64,000 nt of DNA from Ophioceras dolichostomum. Taxonomy: Eukaryota > Ascomycota > Sordariomycetes > Magnaporthales > Ophioceraceae. The translations under genes and the position numbers were made by a program. The notes below the pieces were generated by a model. That model did not search any database. It saw only the letters and a program-made list of their open reading frames with translations, and was not told where the DNA came from. Below, one piece after another: positions 33,050 through 45,784 of this stretch; position 1 is the stretch's first letter, and each line of letters begins with the position of its first letter. Location: the NCBI GenBank assembly GCA_003049485.1, contig PYST01000074.1:8427-72426 (forward strand), written 5' to 3'.

Positions 33050-33703
33050 CTTGAGGGAAGACGACCATTTAGACCTTTTCTCTCTCACCCTCCCTTACCT
33101 ATTGCCTCTTTGTCATCATCATCCCTTTTTGACTTCTCACATCGCATCCGATCTATCAGTACCCGAGTAAATACAAGGCAGTCTCGTCCCTCACTCCGAT
33201 GAGTTTGGATTAAGCATTCGGTGGAGGACTATAGAAGAGTTATGTTATCGCTTTTTGTATTCCTTTTCTTTTCTCTCGTGTTTTTTTTCCTGCCTCCCTT
33301 TCTACGTATTTTGGCATATTTTCGATCTGCACCGCACATAGGTTCTCCCCAGGAAGTGTTAATATGAAACCTGCTACCTGCAGTTCTCACAGCGACCGAG
33401 AAATGAAAAAAACAAATAGCCAAGCTCATCAAAATGTTGTGGACCATCTGGCTCAAAGTGACCAGAGTTTCGCAATTCATCATATGTGAAGGTATTCCCG
33501 AATTTGCCGAGGTAACTTTTAAGGACGTGAGGTTAGATCAAAGATTTCAGCGTGCATCAGAAGCTCATCCTTGGCTGGCATGCGTGGTGTGGTGGTAGGA
33601 TTTGCTCGGGAGAAGAGAACAGGCAGTGGCCAGCCAGTGGGTGTGGGCCAACCAGCGGCGCGACCCGAGGCGCTGCTGTCTCGAGGGTTTTCCATCAACT
33701 TCC

Positions 33704-33742
<39 letters not shown>

Positions 33743-36106
33743 AGGGGACCCCATGCATGGAAGGCAGTGGGACAATTCTTTCTAAATGAAAAGAATGTTT
33801 CGTTTCGGGCCATGCCATGTCGTGCTTGATGCTGCTGCCCATCTTGACGCCCGACGAGATCATGCCCGAGAACAAGGGCAGCGATTCTTGAACATTTGGA
33901 GCGCCGATCATCGAATGTGGCAGGTCAGTGAGACCAAGTTGCCACCGTCTGCATTACCATCTGTTTGTGATTGAGTGAGTGGCGTCCACGAGGGCGGAAT
34001 AGGCACACAAGCCCCAGCACACTGGCACTGGCACATACAAGTAGCAATGACAAGAGGAAGAGGGCTCCAAGTGGGAGGAGGCAGGAGGGCGGTTCCAGGA
34101 GGGCTCCTGTCATTCACTCTCCCACTCTCGAGACTCGGCAAGTGGCAAAAAGAAATATGGGACGAATACGCATTCCATTTCTCCTCGGCCGCTTCTTCCC
34201 CCTCAGAGCCCAAGAGGCTATGGGATTGTGGGATGTTTGTTCCGTGCCTGTAGGTTAGTCCAGATTGGCCCGCGCCAAGATCCAGAAAGAATGCGGGACA
34301 CGCCGAGGGCGCCGGCCTTGCGAATGTCTTAGACGACGTGCTCACCAGCGCGACAGCCTGCAGGTGTGGAAAGACACATGAGATTGGTTTCGTCGCATTC
34401 ATCGGCCCTGAATTTCAACATCTCGGGGTTCCCCAGGCTTGTTGAGAGCTGAAAGCTTGGAAGCTGTGGAAGGGCTTTCAAACATTGCTCTACTTGCAAG
34501 GGTCACCAGGTTCAGCGACTTTGAAGAGAGTGACCAGACGCTTGTCACTTCCTATCCGTCCGTCGTCCAGCCATCCAGTGCGGGTCCCAAACAAGGATGG
34601 CCAATTTGTGGAGGTTGCCTCTTTCCCGCCCACGGCCTGACTGCCACTGCTTGTACCCAAAAAAGCCAAGGCCGCGCAAGGCGATCAATGTCAACAAACC
34701 CAAGCGCAAGAGAGAGTTGGGAGAAACGGGTCGACCTTTTGACCTTCCACCTCACCTTATTACGTCGCCATTCGTCCTCTCTAGGGCTGATGTCAAACGG
34801 AGGAACGAACGAGTAAAAAGTCTTTCCTCTCGGTCGTCCGTTTCACCGTCTTTTTCGTCTTTTACCCCCTGTGCCCCTCTTCCATCCCTTTTTTCCCTGC
34901 TTGGTTGGGAAATCGCCGCCCGCTCTGCACCTGCACCGCCTGCGTCCTGCAGAGCTTCTGCACCTCCAAGCGTTCGACACAGGCGACCCAGTCATTCTAT
35001 TGGCCGTCCCGATCAGCAGGGCCAGCGCATCAACTCACCCCAGCCGCTTCTGGACAACAACAAAAGCCTCGCCGACCTATTGCCGTCGCTCCCCGTCCAA
35101 ACGAGTCCATCGGTCCATCCTTGGTGCTCCGCCCGCCTGCTTTCGTTGCATTTGCGACCTGCCTGTGAACCTGCGAGCCTGCCTGCGCACACGCAGAGAC
35201 GACGCAGTGCCCGTCCATCCATTGTGCATTCGTCGGCAACTCCAGAGATCGTGCCAAACCGTTCCATCCTGACATCGACCGGACCCAGCGAGGGCTCCGC
35301 CGTTGCTGCCCGTCTCCGCATATTGCAGCCCGCGAAGGCATCTGGGTGCACTTACTGGGTGTGTCGGGCGGGTGTCCAAAACTCATGTGAGCTGCGCCCG
35401 TCATTGGAGCCTCGGACAAGAAAACAGGCAGCTTCCCGCAACCTGCATCGTCTGGCAGGCCGTTGCTCGACAACCGGATTCCGTCCTCGTCGTCGCGGAC
35501 GGCTGGCTGCACCGCCAGGGCCTACCTTAACCTGCCACTACATACAATACGGTAGAGGCGCACAATAGTTTTCTTTATTGGTGTGCTGTGCGCAGAAGCA
35601 GCGCAAGCAGTGCGCCGTGTGAACGATTTTTCTGTAAGTGCTGCCGCCCACCCACTAACCTGTCAACCCGCCAACCCTCCTTGCCTCTGCTTCAAACCCA
35701 CTGCTCCGCATCTCTGCTTCTAAGCTGCATCTCCTGCATGCACTCCTGAGCTTCCCTGGCAATGCGATGCTGCGGTCTCTTGGTTGTTTGGTGACTGACT
35801 TGTCTTTTTGTTGCTTTGCTCAGACAGTAAGGGGATCACTGGCCAGTCAAGGCAGTCAGTCTGTTGCTTCGCCGTCCCCGGATTTTTTTTCATCCCGCAC
35901 CTGATGCCTCGATCAAAACAATCCACCGTTATCGCCTGATTCGAAGCTGCCCTCGACCTCGACCTCGACCTCCCCCCACCCGCTTCCCTCTTTTCCCCCC
36001 TTCCCATCCGCGCCCTCGATTTTTTCGAGAGGGAAAACCGGACTGGGCGGACCGGATCGAGAGGGAAGCCCAAGAGGCAGGTCGGCCGTCGAGTTAGACC
36101 ATCGCG
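33050..36106. other. 3-kb region, 3' flank of IFRD gene and long leader/promoter of the giant gene
   Basis: No protein family is recognisable. It contains a (GT)n microsatellite at 33706-33740 and from about 34740 to 36060 a strongly pyrimidine-rich plus strand, as expected for a long promoter or 5' leader of the gene starting at 36107. An Arg/Ser/Pro-rich open frame of 323 codons at 34597-35568 reads like translated leader rather than a protein. Confidence 0.5.
33706..33740. repeat. (GT)17 microsatellite
   Basis: An uninterrupted GT dinucleotide run of 35 bases, 650 bp downstream of the IFRD gene. Confidence 0.95.
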
Positions 36107-39100
36107 ATGGGTGCCGTCGATACCAAGAAAAACTCGGCACCTCCCCTCCCCGCTCCCACCGAAACCGAGTCAACAACAACCCCGACTGAACTCGCGACAG
36201 ATGTGTCGAGACCCGTCGACGACAAGTCGTCTTATTCCTTACCAGAGGACGGAACCCCAGTGACGATCAAGACTCGTCACAAGGCGAGCCGCTCACAGAC
36301 CTCACTACTCATTGAGTACTTCGAAGGGGGCAAAGGACCTTCAGGCTCAGGCAGCGGAGGCGAGCGCAAGCCCAGCGTCCGGGTGCGATTGACTCCGTCT
36401 AAGAACCGGAGAAACGACCACATCCAGATCACAGAGACCAAGACGTCGACGCGCAAAGCGTCGCTCTCTAGGAAATCAATGCCTACCACGCCCACCGCCG
36501 GCGGCCACCTCGAGGGCGAGGGCCTGTCGGTCCTGAGCGGTGATGGCGACGACGTGCACAGCATGCACTCATATGCGTCGGCGACTGAAGAGTCAAATGT
36601 CTCACACCGACCTATCGACATCGAAATTGACCGTCGGCGCCGGCGCCCGGCCAGTCCTTTGATCCCTACGGCGGATAGCAGCAAGGCGTCTTACCAGCCA
36701 GGAGCTATGTCAGACATCTCAGCCATCCCGACGGACAGCTTCCTGGACGGATCTGGGCCATCCAGCAAAGCCGCCGAGGGCCATTCCCGTGCTGGTGACG
36801 TCCTCGCTGGGGCCGCCGCCGGGCTGGCCACTGCAGCGATCGTCGATAAGATGCGCAGCAAAAGCCGGGGCGAGCCCAAAGAGCGTGTGGTCTTGTCGAA
36901 AACCCGTGATGCAACCGACAAGGAGAGGTCGGAGCGCAAGTCGTCCAAGAGTAAGAGCCGGACTAGCAGCGTTAGCGAGAAAGTCGAGAAGGACGACCCG
37001 AAATCATCTCGCCGGAGATCAAGTCGTAGCCACCAGGAGTCGGCAGTCTCAGTCCCAGACTCTAGCATCGTGTCGTCCGGCCTCTCTCCTAGCTATCGCT
37101 CGCACGATCAGCATTCAGTCCGTTCTGGGGCTTCCAAGGCCTCCTCCATCAACAATCCTAAGCTCCTCGAGACGGTAGAAGATGCGATCCGCCGCCTGAT
37201 CCTCCCTGAGCTGAACGCTCTGAAGCGTGAACAGAGCAGGCAGAATAAGGACCGGCGCGGCTCGACAGCTTCCAGCGCAACATCGGCTTCCAGAGATGAG
37301 CACGGCAGCGATAGACGCAGGTCCAGCGGCAGAGACAGCACTACTAGCAAGGTGAAGGAGACACGAGACAACAGAGATTCACGCCATGAAACCGCCGCTG
37401 AGAGCCCGGCGCCGAGCGTGTCGCATTTGTCACATGAGTCGGTCGACGAGTCTGTTCATGAGGCCAACGAGCGCCAAAGCAACGATAAGCTGAAGGCTGC
37501 CGCCGCTGCCGCTGCTATTGGAGGTCTTGCCGCCGCTGCTCTTGCCGACAAGTCTCCCGCGTTCGCTCGCGAACAGCGCAAGCGACGCCGGGAGGCCAAG
37601 AGCCGCGGCGCCGACAAGCATTCCGAGGGCTACGAAGAGTCGGAGTACAGCCGGTCCGCGGCGGCAATGCCGCTGAGCAGCGAAATCAACCCATCGGAGC
37701 TCACCAGGATATCGATTTTGTCGGCTGAGTCCGAGCGCCCTCATTCAGCCAGCGAGGAGATGATGACCCCTGAAGCTGCAGCCGAGACCGCCGGGAGAGC
37801 TGGTTCGAGCGATTCGAGCCCCACACCGACGAAAAAGGAAGCCACCTTGGCATCCCTCGGAACCAAACACGCGAACGTGTCTCACGGTGACTTGCGGGCG
37901 CTTCCCAGAGTCGGCACCGGCGGCATGGCGGACACATTCGAGACAGACGAGTACGGCAGGAGATATCCGATGCGGCCACCGGAGGAGGAGGAGTATGACG
38001 ACTATGACGAGGAGGCGGAGGAGGAAATGTACCGTGACCAGCAATATGGCGGTCAGCCAGGCTACAATTATTACGACACCCAGGATGTCCCTGCGCCGCT
38101 CAAGTACGAGCCCTACCATCTAGAGCGCCGTGGCCTCAGCCCGATCCCCAGCGTGTCGGGATACACTGAGGGCGGCAGCGAGGTGCAGCAGAAGCACGGA
38201 TCGCTTTCGTCGCCCGACAAATCGACTCACCACGATCACATCCCTCACTCGCCCAGCTCAATCCCGAATAACGTCGTCGACCGCGAGTTTGACCATGACG
38301 ACCGTAGCCCGAGAAGCTCTGGTGCCGACTACCGAAACACGACGTACACGGAAGACAGCGAGGTGGACCGCGTCTCGTCGGGACAAGCTGTGCTGGGTCT
38401 TGGAGCCGTGCCCAACTATGTCCACATTCCTATGGGTGTCGAATCTGCCGTTGCGTCGCTCGTGGACGGCTCCATGCTTGAGGAATCAGTCTTAAGTGCC
38501 GAGGGTGGGCGGGACCAATACGGCACCCGCGGGTCGATGGCAACCCTTGAGGAGGAGGAAGCATCACACGGCCACTTGACTCCCTCTAAGCGCTCTATGA
38601 ATGACATGGCTGCAAAGGGAGATGCTGCCATGGTGTCGCCGCCGTCGCCTGGGGCAGCTAGCTCGCACCGCTCCCATGCATCGGCGCTCTCACGTGAGCG
38701 CGGCCAGCCCTCGTCGTCTGCGTATGTGGGAGAGTACGAGCTCGACCAGTACGGCCGTAAAGTTCCAAGATCTGCTGGAGCCGGATCTGCTGGAGCTGGA
38801 TCGACTAAGGCTGCTTCAGAGCGGCAATCGCCAACGCTCTCCGAGGCAGCGATCACTGGAGCTGCTGTTGTTTTCGCTTCACAGGCCCTACGGAAGGCGG
38901 CGCAAGAGAAGGGCACACAGAAGCAGCCCCAGCCGGATGCCGAGCGTGACTACCAAGACTACGACTATGCGCCCGCTGGTGCGGGAGTCCAGCGAAACAA
39001 GTCGTTCAAGGAACGCACCATGGATGGGCGCCGGCCGGCGAACACGCCCAGGCACTCCATGGACCGCCTAGTCGACTACGACGAGCAATCCACGGCTTCG

Positions 39101-42022
39101 CGACCGAAGATGGCCGCTAGCGGCGTGCCTGACCTCGACGACCCGATGCCTGAGATCGGATACTACGACGAGGCATCGAATCCGTCCGTCGTCGAAGGCC
39201 AACTCGGCGGAGGATCTGTGCACGGTGGCCACGCCCGGGATGGTGATATTAATGATGTCCGGGACGATGCCTGGTCAGCCGGGCACAAGACCCCTACACA
39301 GGAGCACCACAGTACCCACCAGCGGAGCGGGCATGGACTCGGCACTGCTGCTACGGTGGCTGCCGGCGCAGCAGCACTCGGAGCCGCGGCGGCCATGGCA
39401 GCGTCTCACAGCCGGCAGCCAAGCCAGGAGCAAGACGAGGAGTGGCGGCGGACCTCGGACGAGCGTAAACGCGACACACTCGTCACCAACCCGTTCGAGG
39501 GTACAAGCCCCAACGTCAACCTGCCCGGCCTGGGCGACAACCTGATGGTCGGCACCGCGCCCGTGTTCCAGAACCCGGCATTTGCGCAGGAGTACACGTC
39601 ACGCAGTCCCAAGATCGATGAGGGCTACATCTCGCAAGGCCACAACAAGTCACCAGACATGCGCGCACAGGCGGCCAAGGCTAAGGGCGTGGGCTTCTCG
39701 CAGCCTGTCGGCCTCGAGGACCCATTCTATGCCCCCTCAAAGGCGCCCATTAATCTATCTGGGGTTGCCCCGCGTACGGGCTTGGGGACGCCGTTGTATG
39801 ACCCAGCCACTGGCGAGGGCATCGACAACATCGAGTCGAAGGATATCATCGCTCTGATGCAGCATGTGAGTCAAATCTCCCGAGGCGGCCCCACGAGCTC
39901 TTGTTGTCAATTCTTTCATTACCATTTTGCTGACTCATACGTCGTGACAGCTTGCCGTTCGGGATGCCCAACGTACTGCTCGTGACACGGAAATCCTCGT
40001 CACGCTCGTCCGGTCGGCTGCCGAGATGCGCGATTACTACACGAAGATCCAGCATATGATCGCCGACTCGGAGGATGTGATTATTAAGGAGGTCAGAGAG
40101 AACACGGAGGAGACAGTGCAAACGGCGATCAAGGGGCCGCGGCCGTACCCAGGAAGCGCTCCAGCTCGGTCGATCCAGGGCGCGGGCGGCTCGCAGACGG
40201 GCACGGAGGACTTGCCGACCAAGAAGCAGAACCTCTTCCGCAGAGCGCTCAAGGGTCTCAGCGCCAAGGGCAACAACGACCTTGGCCGGATCGAGGATAT
40301 GCTGATGCAGCTCCTGACTGAAGTGGACACGCTGAAAGCGCAGACGGCGAACGCCAGCATGAGCGGTGCCGTTGTGAGCCCCAGCCAGGCCGGAGGTCAC
40401 TCTTTCGAAAACCTCAACCTGCAGCCCGCAGTGCAGTATGAGCACGATCGCGGTTATGAGCCCGAGGGTAACGCAGGCACGTCGACCGCCAGCCACGCCA
40501 GCCAGTCCGGCCCGCTGTCTATCCCACTGTCGCGCAACGCCTCGGCCAAGTTGGGTTACGAGCGCAAGTTTTCGGATCACCGCATCAGTACCGTTCCTGA
40601 GGCGAACGAGGACGAATATGACGGCCTTCACCATCACCATCAGCAGCATCAGCAGCAACAACAGCCGCAGCAGCCGCACCAGCAACAGTTCTCAACCCAG
40701 ATGCTTGACGTCCCCCACCCAGACGACGAAGAATCAAGAATGCAGCGAGGCAGCTCCGTGCCACTGGCGACTCCCCCGCAGCAAGCTTCAGCAGCCATGG
40801 GTGGGCAGCAGGCGTCGCTCAGCAACGAGAACACGCCGCGGACAGACAAGAGCAAAAAGCACAAGTCGTCGGGCTCGTCGAGCTGGTTCCCCAAGATCTC
40901 GCGCTGGTCCGAGACCACCACATCCAGCGTCGGCCGCGTCTTCCGCAACAGCCGGGACTCCAAGAAGGACAACGACAACAACGGCAGCGGCGAGTACCAC
41001 GGCCCCTCGCGCTCGAATTCGGACCTCGGCGAGTACGACTACGGCGCCACCCACGACCCCTACGGCGACGACCACCTGCACACCGGCTTCTCGGAGCACG
41101 ACCTGGTGGCCCAGGCCCAGGCCGACCAGCAGATGATGGCGCCCATGAACTTCTCGCCGACGCCGCCCCACCTGGCGGCCACGACCATGGACTACATGCT
41201 GGCCGACGAGGACCCGAAGTACAAGGCCCACCGCAACTCGATGAACCTGCAGCACCCGCAGCCCCGCTCCGGCCAGCCCTTCAAGGCCGCCCTGGAGCGC
41301 CGCGTCCAGGCGCAGGACTACGCCTCTCCCCACTCGCCGCACTCGGCCGACTGGGCTGGCTCCACCGGCAGCCTGCCTCGTTTCCCCGGCAACGACGGCC
41401 GCTCGTCCAAGCGGTACAGCGACATCTCCGCCTCGGGCGAGCCCTCTCTCCAGCAGCACCAGCAGCAGCAATGGGGAGGTCCCTCCTCCTCATCCCCTGC
41501 TCCCCTAGCGACGGCCACCGGTCCGCCCAAGCCGCCCAAGGAGCCCCTCGACGCGGCGACGGACCACCTGGTCGCGGGCGCCGTCGTCACTGCGGGCCAC
41601 CTCACGCCGCCCAAGGCGAACCGCGTGTCGAAGCTGCAGAAGAACAGCCCGCTGCCGTACCACAGCGTCGAGAGCGGGTACGGCACGGCGACGGCGCACG
41701 CCAGCTTCTCGGGCAGCCCGAGGCTGGAGAACAGGAACCTGAGCGGCGCGCTGAGCAGCAGCGGCGTGCCGACGAGGAGGCCGAGCGGGCCGAGGGCCAT
41801 GACGCCTAAGAGCTCGGGGGGTAGTATTGGTGGTGGTGAGGATGGGGGGAGGAGGCGTAGTAAGAGGGGTGAGTACCTATATCTGCTAGTTTCAAATCCC
41901 GGCGACGACGTTGGTGGTGCTGGTGACAGTCGAAAACAATCTTGGCTAACGTGATGGAATTACGCGGAACGAATATAGATACCTTCGGAACTACGGGATC
42001 GCAGGACTCTGAGACCTTCTAA
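36107..42022 (+). CDS. Giant disordered protein with repeated Ala/Gly-rich helices (1,906 aa)
   Basis: Three exons: 36107-39865, 39951-41868 and 41979-42022, with introns of 85 and 110 nt (donors GTGAGT, acceptors GACAG and TATAG). The last exon encodes only 15 codons including the stop and ends DSETF. The N-terminal block SQTSLLIEYFEGGKG followed by PSVRVRLTPSK looks like a conserved motif of filamentous fungi. Most of the protein is Ser/Arg/Asp-rich and disordered. Four short Ala/Gly-rich hydrophobic helices occur near residues 231, 461, 912 and 1076 (for example LAGAAAGLATAAIVDK), most followed by basic residues. The join at 39865/39951 creates a helical region (LAVRDAQRTARDTEILVTL, MRDYYTKIQHMIADSEDVII) that seems the best-folded part. 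His/Gln runs lie near 40630. Such helices occur in fungal septal/Woronin-tether proteins, but identity is not established; a cortical scaffold is one guess. Confidence 0.85.
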
Positions 42023-43684
42023 ACAAACGACCGATTGATCACTCTCTGATGAGAGTGAGCTATTGCTTGGTCTGTTCAGAGTTCACGAAATTGAGCAACC
42101 ATTTTCCCCGTCCTTCTTTTTCTCTTCTTTTTTTTTCTTTCTATTGATCTCGTCTTTCTTCGTCATCTCGTCAATCTTCTTTTCCCATTTCATACCTTCA
42201 TTACCTACCGTCAAGAAAAAAGCAAGATTGAAAAAGAAAAAGTCAAAAGAGAAGATTAAAAGGAAAAAAGGCTACTGGCTAGCTCGGCTTCCTGAACTCT
42301 CCTCCATCCGTCAAGCGATCATCTTTTTAACTCGTTCCAGTTCTTTTATTTCACATTCCCCCTAACAGCAAAGCAAGCGTTGTATAGACTCTTGTTTGGA
42401 TTTTTTGTCATTTCATTTCTCCGTCAGCTGTGCCTCTTTGTTCTGTTCCGAATAATGCGGGATACATACATGCTCGCTCATCTACGTTGGCGGGCATGCA
42501 CCAGTTTGATATCTTTTCGTTTTCATTTTCATTTTCTGCTTACGCACCGCAAAAATATGGAGTGAGAGAGATCTTCGTGGTCGATTTGTACAGTTAGGTC
42601 GTTGGTCGGGGATGGGGGGTTTTTCTTTCTCATCCACGAGCCGTGCCGAGAAAGTCGTCTTCACACTCATGGATGGGAAAGAAAGGTCTCTCCTCAACCC
42701 CTGGCAACTAACCCCATTTTTATACCGGTGGTGGCGGCGACGCGATTAGTTTGGTTCTTCCTTTTGCTTCGGCTTCGGAGAAGGGAAGTAACACAAGAAA
42801 GAGAGGACGGATGGACCGGCCGGCTCGGTATGCGCGAGCATACGAGACGGGAAACGGGGCTGATGGATTTGTTTGGTCGTTGCTTTCTTTGTCCTCCTTC
42901 CTCCGCCTCACGCAGTTTTTTTCCACGACGATTGATGACGATGAAGAATAACTTATTAATATCCACTCCTTTTTTTCACCTGGGTTCCGTGGATTGAGGG
43001 TTACTATTTCTCTGATCTTGTGTCCCTACTGTGTACGCCATGCTGCTCTGTGCCTTTTGAACCTCTCGAGTAGTGTGGTATGTACCACCTAGGCCTAATG
43101 GTGTACGGAGGTCATGTCGTGGAGGGAGGAGAGGAAGGTTAGGGAAACTCTACGGAATATCCCAGCGTTCACACCTTCCAGCGCAACACCCAGTGTGACT
43201 TTCTCGGAAGGCCGATGCAGGGTCCTTCCTGGTCTTCAGGAAAGCTACTGCTGCTGCTACTACTCCTCAAAGTTCTGGGAAAAAGAGGAGAGTACCTTAC
43301 TGCGCCAGGTTTCGGGTATTTTCGTCAGCCGCTATGTCCACCTCGTTCCTCCTTCTTCACGGACTGCGCGCGCACACGCGGGAGAGGTAAAGGCAGCTCA
43401 GCTAGCACCTACCCACGCCATGAACGAGTGAGTGGTGTCGCGGCGAGGCGGGCTTGCCCAGAGGACGAGGAGAGGAGACGCCGAGGGTTCGCCGTCCGTC
43501 TGACCGATTCCTAGGGTACCTCCGGATGATGAACGAGGAGTTACGCGGTGGTTCCAGTCGGCGGCGTTGTCGTAATTTCAGCCGCGTATTACGTGTCGCG
43601 ACGCGGCATGCCAGGTAGGTAGGTAGATACCTGAGGTAGATAGGTAGGCCGGTCGGATCTGTCAGGTCGGTGAGGAGAGGAATC
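42023..43684. other. Intergenic between convergent genes
   Basis: It holds the 3' flanks of the giant gene and the small membrane-protein gene. T-rich and A-rich runs at 42100-42260 fit a 3' UTR. CACCTAGGCC-type and GGTAGGTAGATACC-type motifs are at 43085-43095 and 43613-43650. No coding frame is supported. Confidence 0.5.
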
Positions 43685-44011
43685 TCAAGAGCCAACATCG
43701 TCGAGAGCCCGCTGTACGCCGAAGTCGAAGTCGAAGTCGCCTGCGCTGGGCCTTAGTAAGAACAGCAGGTCGTCCAGCAGCTTCGTCCCGATGTCGAGGA
43801 GTATCGTTCCCGTGAACAGGACCCAGCAGAGCGTGCAGAGAGACAGGAAGAGCTTGGCCACCAGGCTGCGGACCGTCCTCCTCTTCGTTCTTTGGGCTGC
43901 GCCTTGATGGTCAGTGCCTGACGCGTCATCGCCGAGTCGGATTTCGGAGTCCGGCCATGGCCCGTCCAAGGGCTGTTGCTTCTCGGCGTAAGCTGGTGAT
44001 GATGGGTCCAT
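43685..44011 (-). CDS. Small single-span membrane protein (108 aa)
   Basis: A single-exon frame with a true ATG at 44011. Residues 1-40 are hydrophilic and Pro/Asp-rich, 41-48 are basic (RTKRRTVR), and 50-72 form one clear membrane segment (VAKLFLSLCTLCWVLFTGTI), followed by an amphipathic Leu/Asp-rich helix and an acidic tail. By the positive-inside rule the N-terminus should face the cytosol. No family is recognised. Support is moderate because the frame is short, but composition and ATG context look genuine. Confidence 0.55.
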   Translation of the reverse strand: MDPSSPAYAEKQQPLDGPWPDSEIRLGDDASGTDHQGAAQRTKRRTVRSLVAKLFLSLCTLCWVLFTGTILLDIGTKLLDDLLFLLRPSAGDFDFDFGVQRALDDVGS

Positions 44012-45784
44012 TGTCTGTTCTTATCCGCTTGTTTGCAGTTGTGAGAGCAGGATGGGTTGGAGGGCCTGATTGAAATCCTCGGTCGAGGTTTGGTGGAGGA
44101 GAAGAAGAGCGAGTGGTCAAGCGGTCGTCGTTGTAGGTGGAGTTGGGGAGGAGGAGTGACCTGGGAGACGATAGGAGATGAGAGAGAGAGAGAGAGAGAG
44201 AGCGGTTAGTGATGGAGAAAGAGGGAGGGCAAGTAGACCTGAAGTGTTTGCATATGATTTTATCCCAACTCTTCTTGATCTCTGGGCAAGCACGGGATTC
44301 GGGGTTTTTGAGGTTGGCATGAAGTTACGTGTGCGCGGCCAGCTGTTGTGGTGAGTCTGTCCACATTCATGATAAATTCTTTTGTATTCACTTGAGAGGA
44401 AGTGCCCAGGTCAACGAAGTCTTTTCGGGTGGCTGCCGTTTGTGGGACGACGGAATGAATAAATAGCGGAGGTGAAGAAGGGCTGTGGTTGATGGCCTAG
44501 ATTCGGTCGTCAGGAAGGCTGGCGGGCTGATTCGCGAGCAGCCATGAGGTATGTCCGCTTCAAGAGACCCTCTCCCTCACTCTCGTCTATCCTATTAATG
44601 AGAGGAATGAATTAATGTTTCACCCTTGCTCCTCATTAGTCGCTTCACCTTATTTAGTATCGCCAGAGAGGACCGTTAGATCGGTCTGCTGCAAGGAACG
44701 AGGATGCGACGATCGGTACGCAGGATCGTGAATATATCACTTCAACAGTTAACTTCGTGGATATTTTGCACGATCAAGTTCAATCCATGAACTACTGCGA
44801 AGCTCGCATGGAATCTCGTATGGATTCCGACTGAGTGGCCCGGTTCGTTCCCAGGGAGCCGGGCCGGGCCAGGCCGGCGACCGACAGGTCAGCGGAACGA
44901 AGGCTCGAAAATGGGACAGTATGTGAATTGAGTTTGCTGATGTACATTACATGATCAAACTTAAGTGTTTTTTCTTCGTAGTTGCCAAAACATGCAAGGG
45001 GATATCGTAAAGATCTGACAAAGGACAAGGATCGAAGTTAAGAAATACAGTGGGGAGACACAACATGATTATCAAAAGAATCCGCCAGGCGGTGCCGTTG
45101 CCCTCGAGGGACAGTGTCTGAAACAAAACCGCCAATCTGAACAAATGAGTACTCCTTTCAGCGTGAATAAGTTTAGAAAAGAAGACGGCATCTATCCGCC
45201 TATCACCCATGCTTCAGCGGGCATGTTCCCGTTCGTCTTTTCTCGTCATCACCTCGTGTCGGCCCACATCAGATTGATCGGCGCGGATATCTCCATCGTG
45301 TTGTGGCCTCCGCCCCTGAGGCCGTTGTTGTTGTCGTCCGCCATGACGGCGTAAGAGCTATTACTAGATAGAAAAATGCAAGAGAAAAGCTTGCGCATAA
45401 ATATCATGTACGTCGGGTATAATTCATATTGTGCTGTCGGTATTGCGGCGAAGGAGAGACGATCATTTTGATGATGATAGAGGACAGACAGGAAGAGGGA
45501 AAGTGATGAATGATGAGGAAGGCTACACACAAGGTACGTAAAGGAAAGGAAATGAACGTGGGACAGTGAATTATGAAAGTAGAGGAAGAAACGACCAGGT
45601 AGTGTGAGAGGGTAGGAAAAGACGGTAAGTGGTCTTCAGGGCAGCTATTTTTGCAGGAAACCTCTCCTGGCACACAACCAACCTCTAGGGACATCGCGTT
45701 GAGCTAGCGCTCATACGAGACGCCTTTAGGGAGAATTATGGGCAGGACAGGCTTTTTCGCATATGCAAAACGAAGCTAACCACT
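44012..45784. other. Intergenic: promoter of small membrane gene and 3' flank of SUR7-family gene
   Basis: A (GA)11 run lies at 44181-44202, about 170 bp before the ATG at 44011 (CT-rich on the coding strand). The rest is somewhat AT-richer than its surroundings, with no supported gene. Confidence 0.45.
44181..44202. repeat. (AG)11 microsatellite in promoter of small membrane gene
   Basis: Eleven uninterrupted AG units; on the coding strand this is a CT tract just upstream of the gene at 43685-44011, a usual position for fungal pyrimidine-rich promoter tracts. Confidence 0.9.

Noticed and set aside
34597..35568. 323-codon plus-strand frame as a protein-coding gene
   Set aside because: The composition is that of a CT-rich leader (Pro/Ser/Arg) with no domain; kept only as a finding about the leader.
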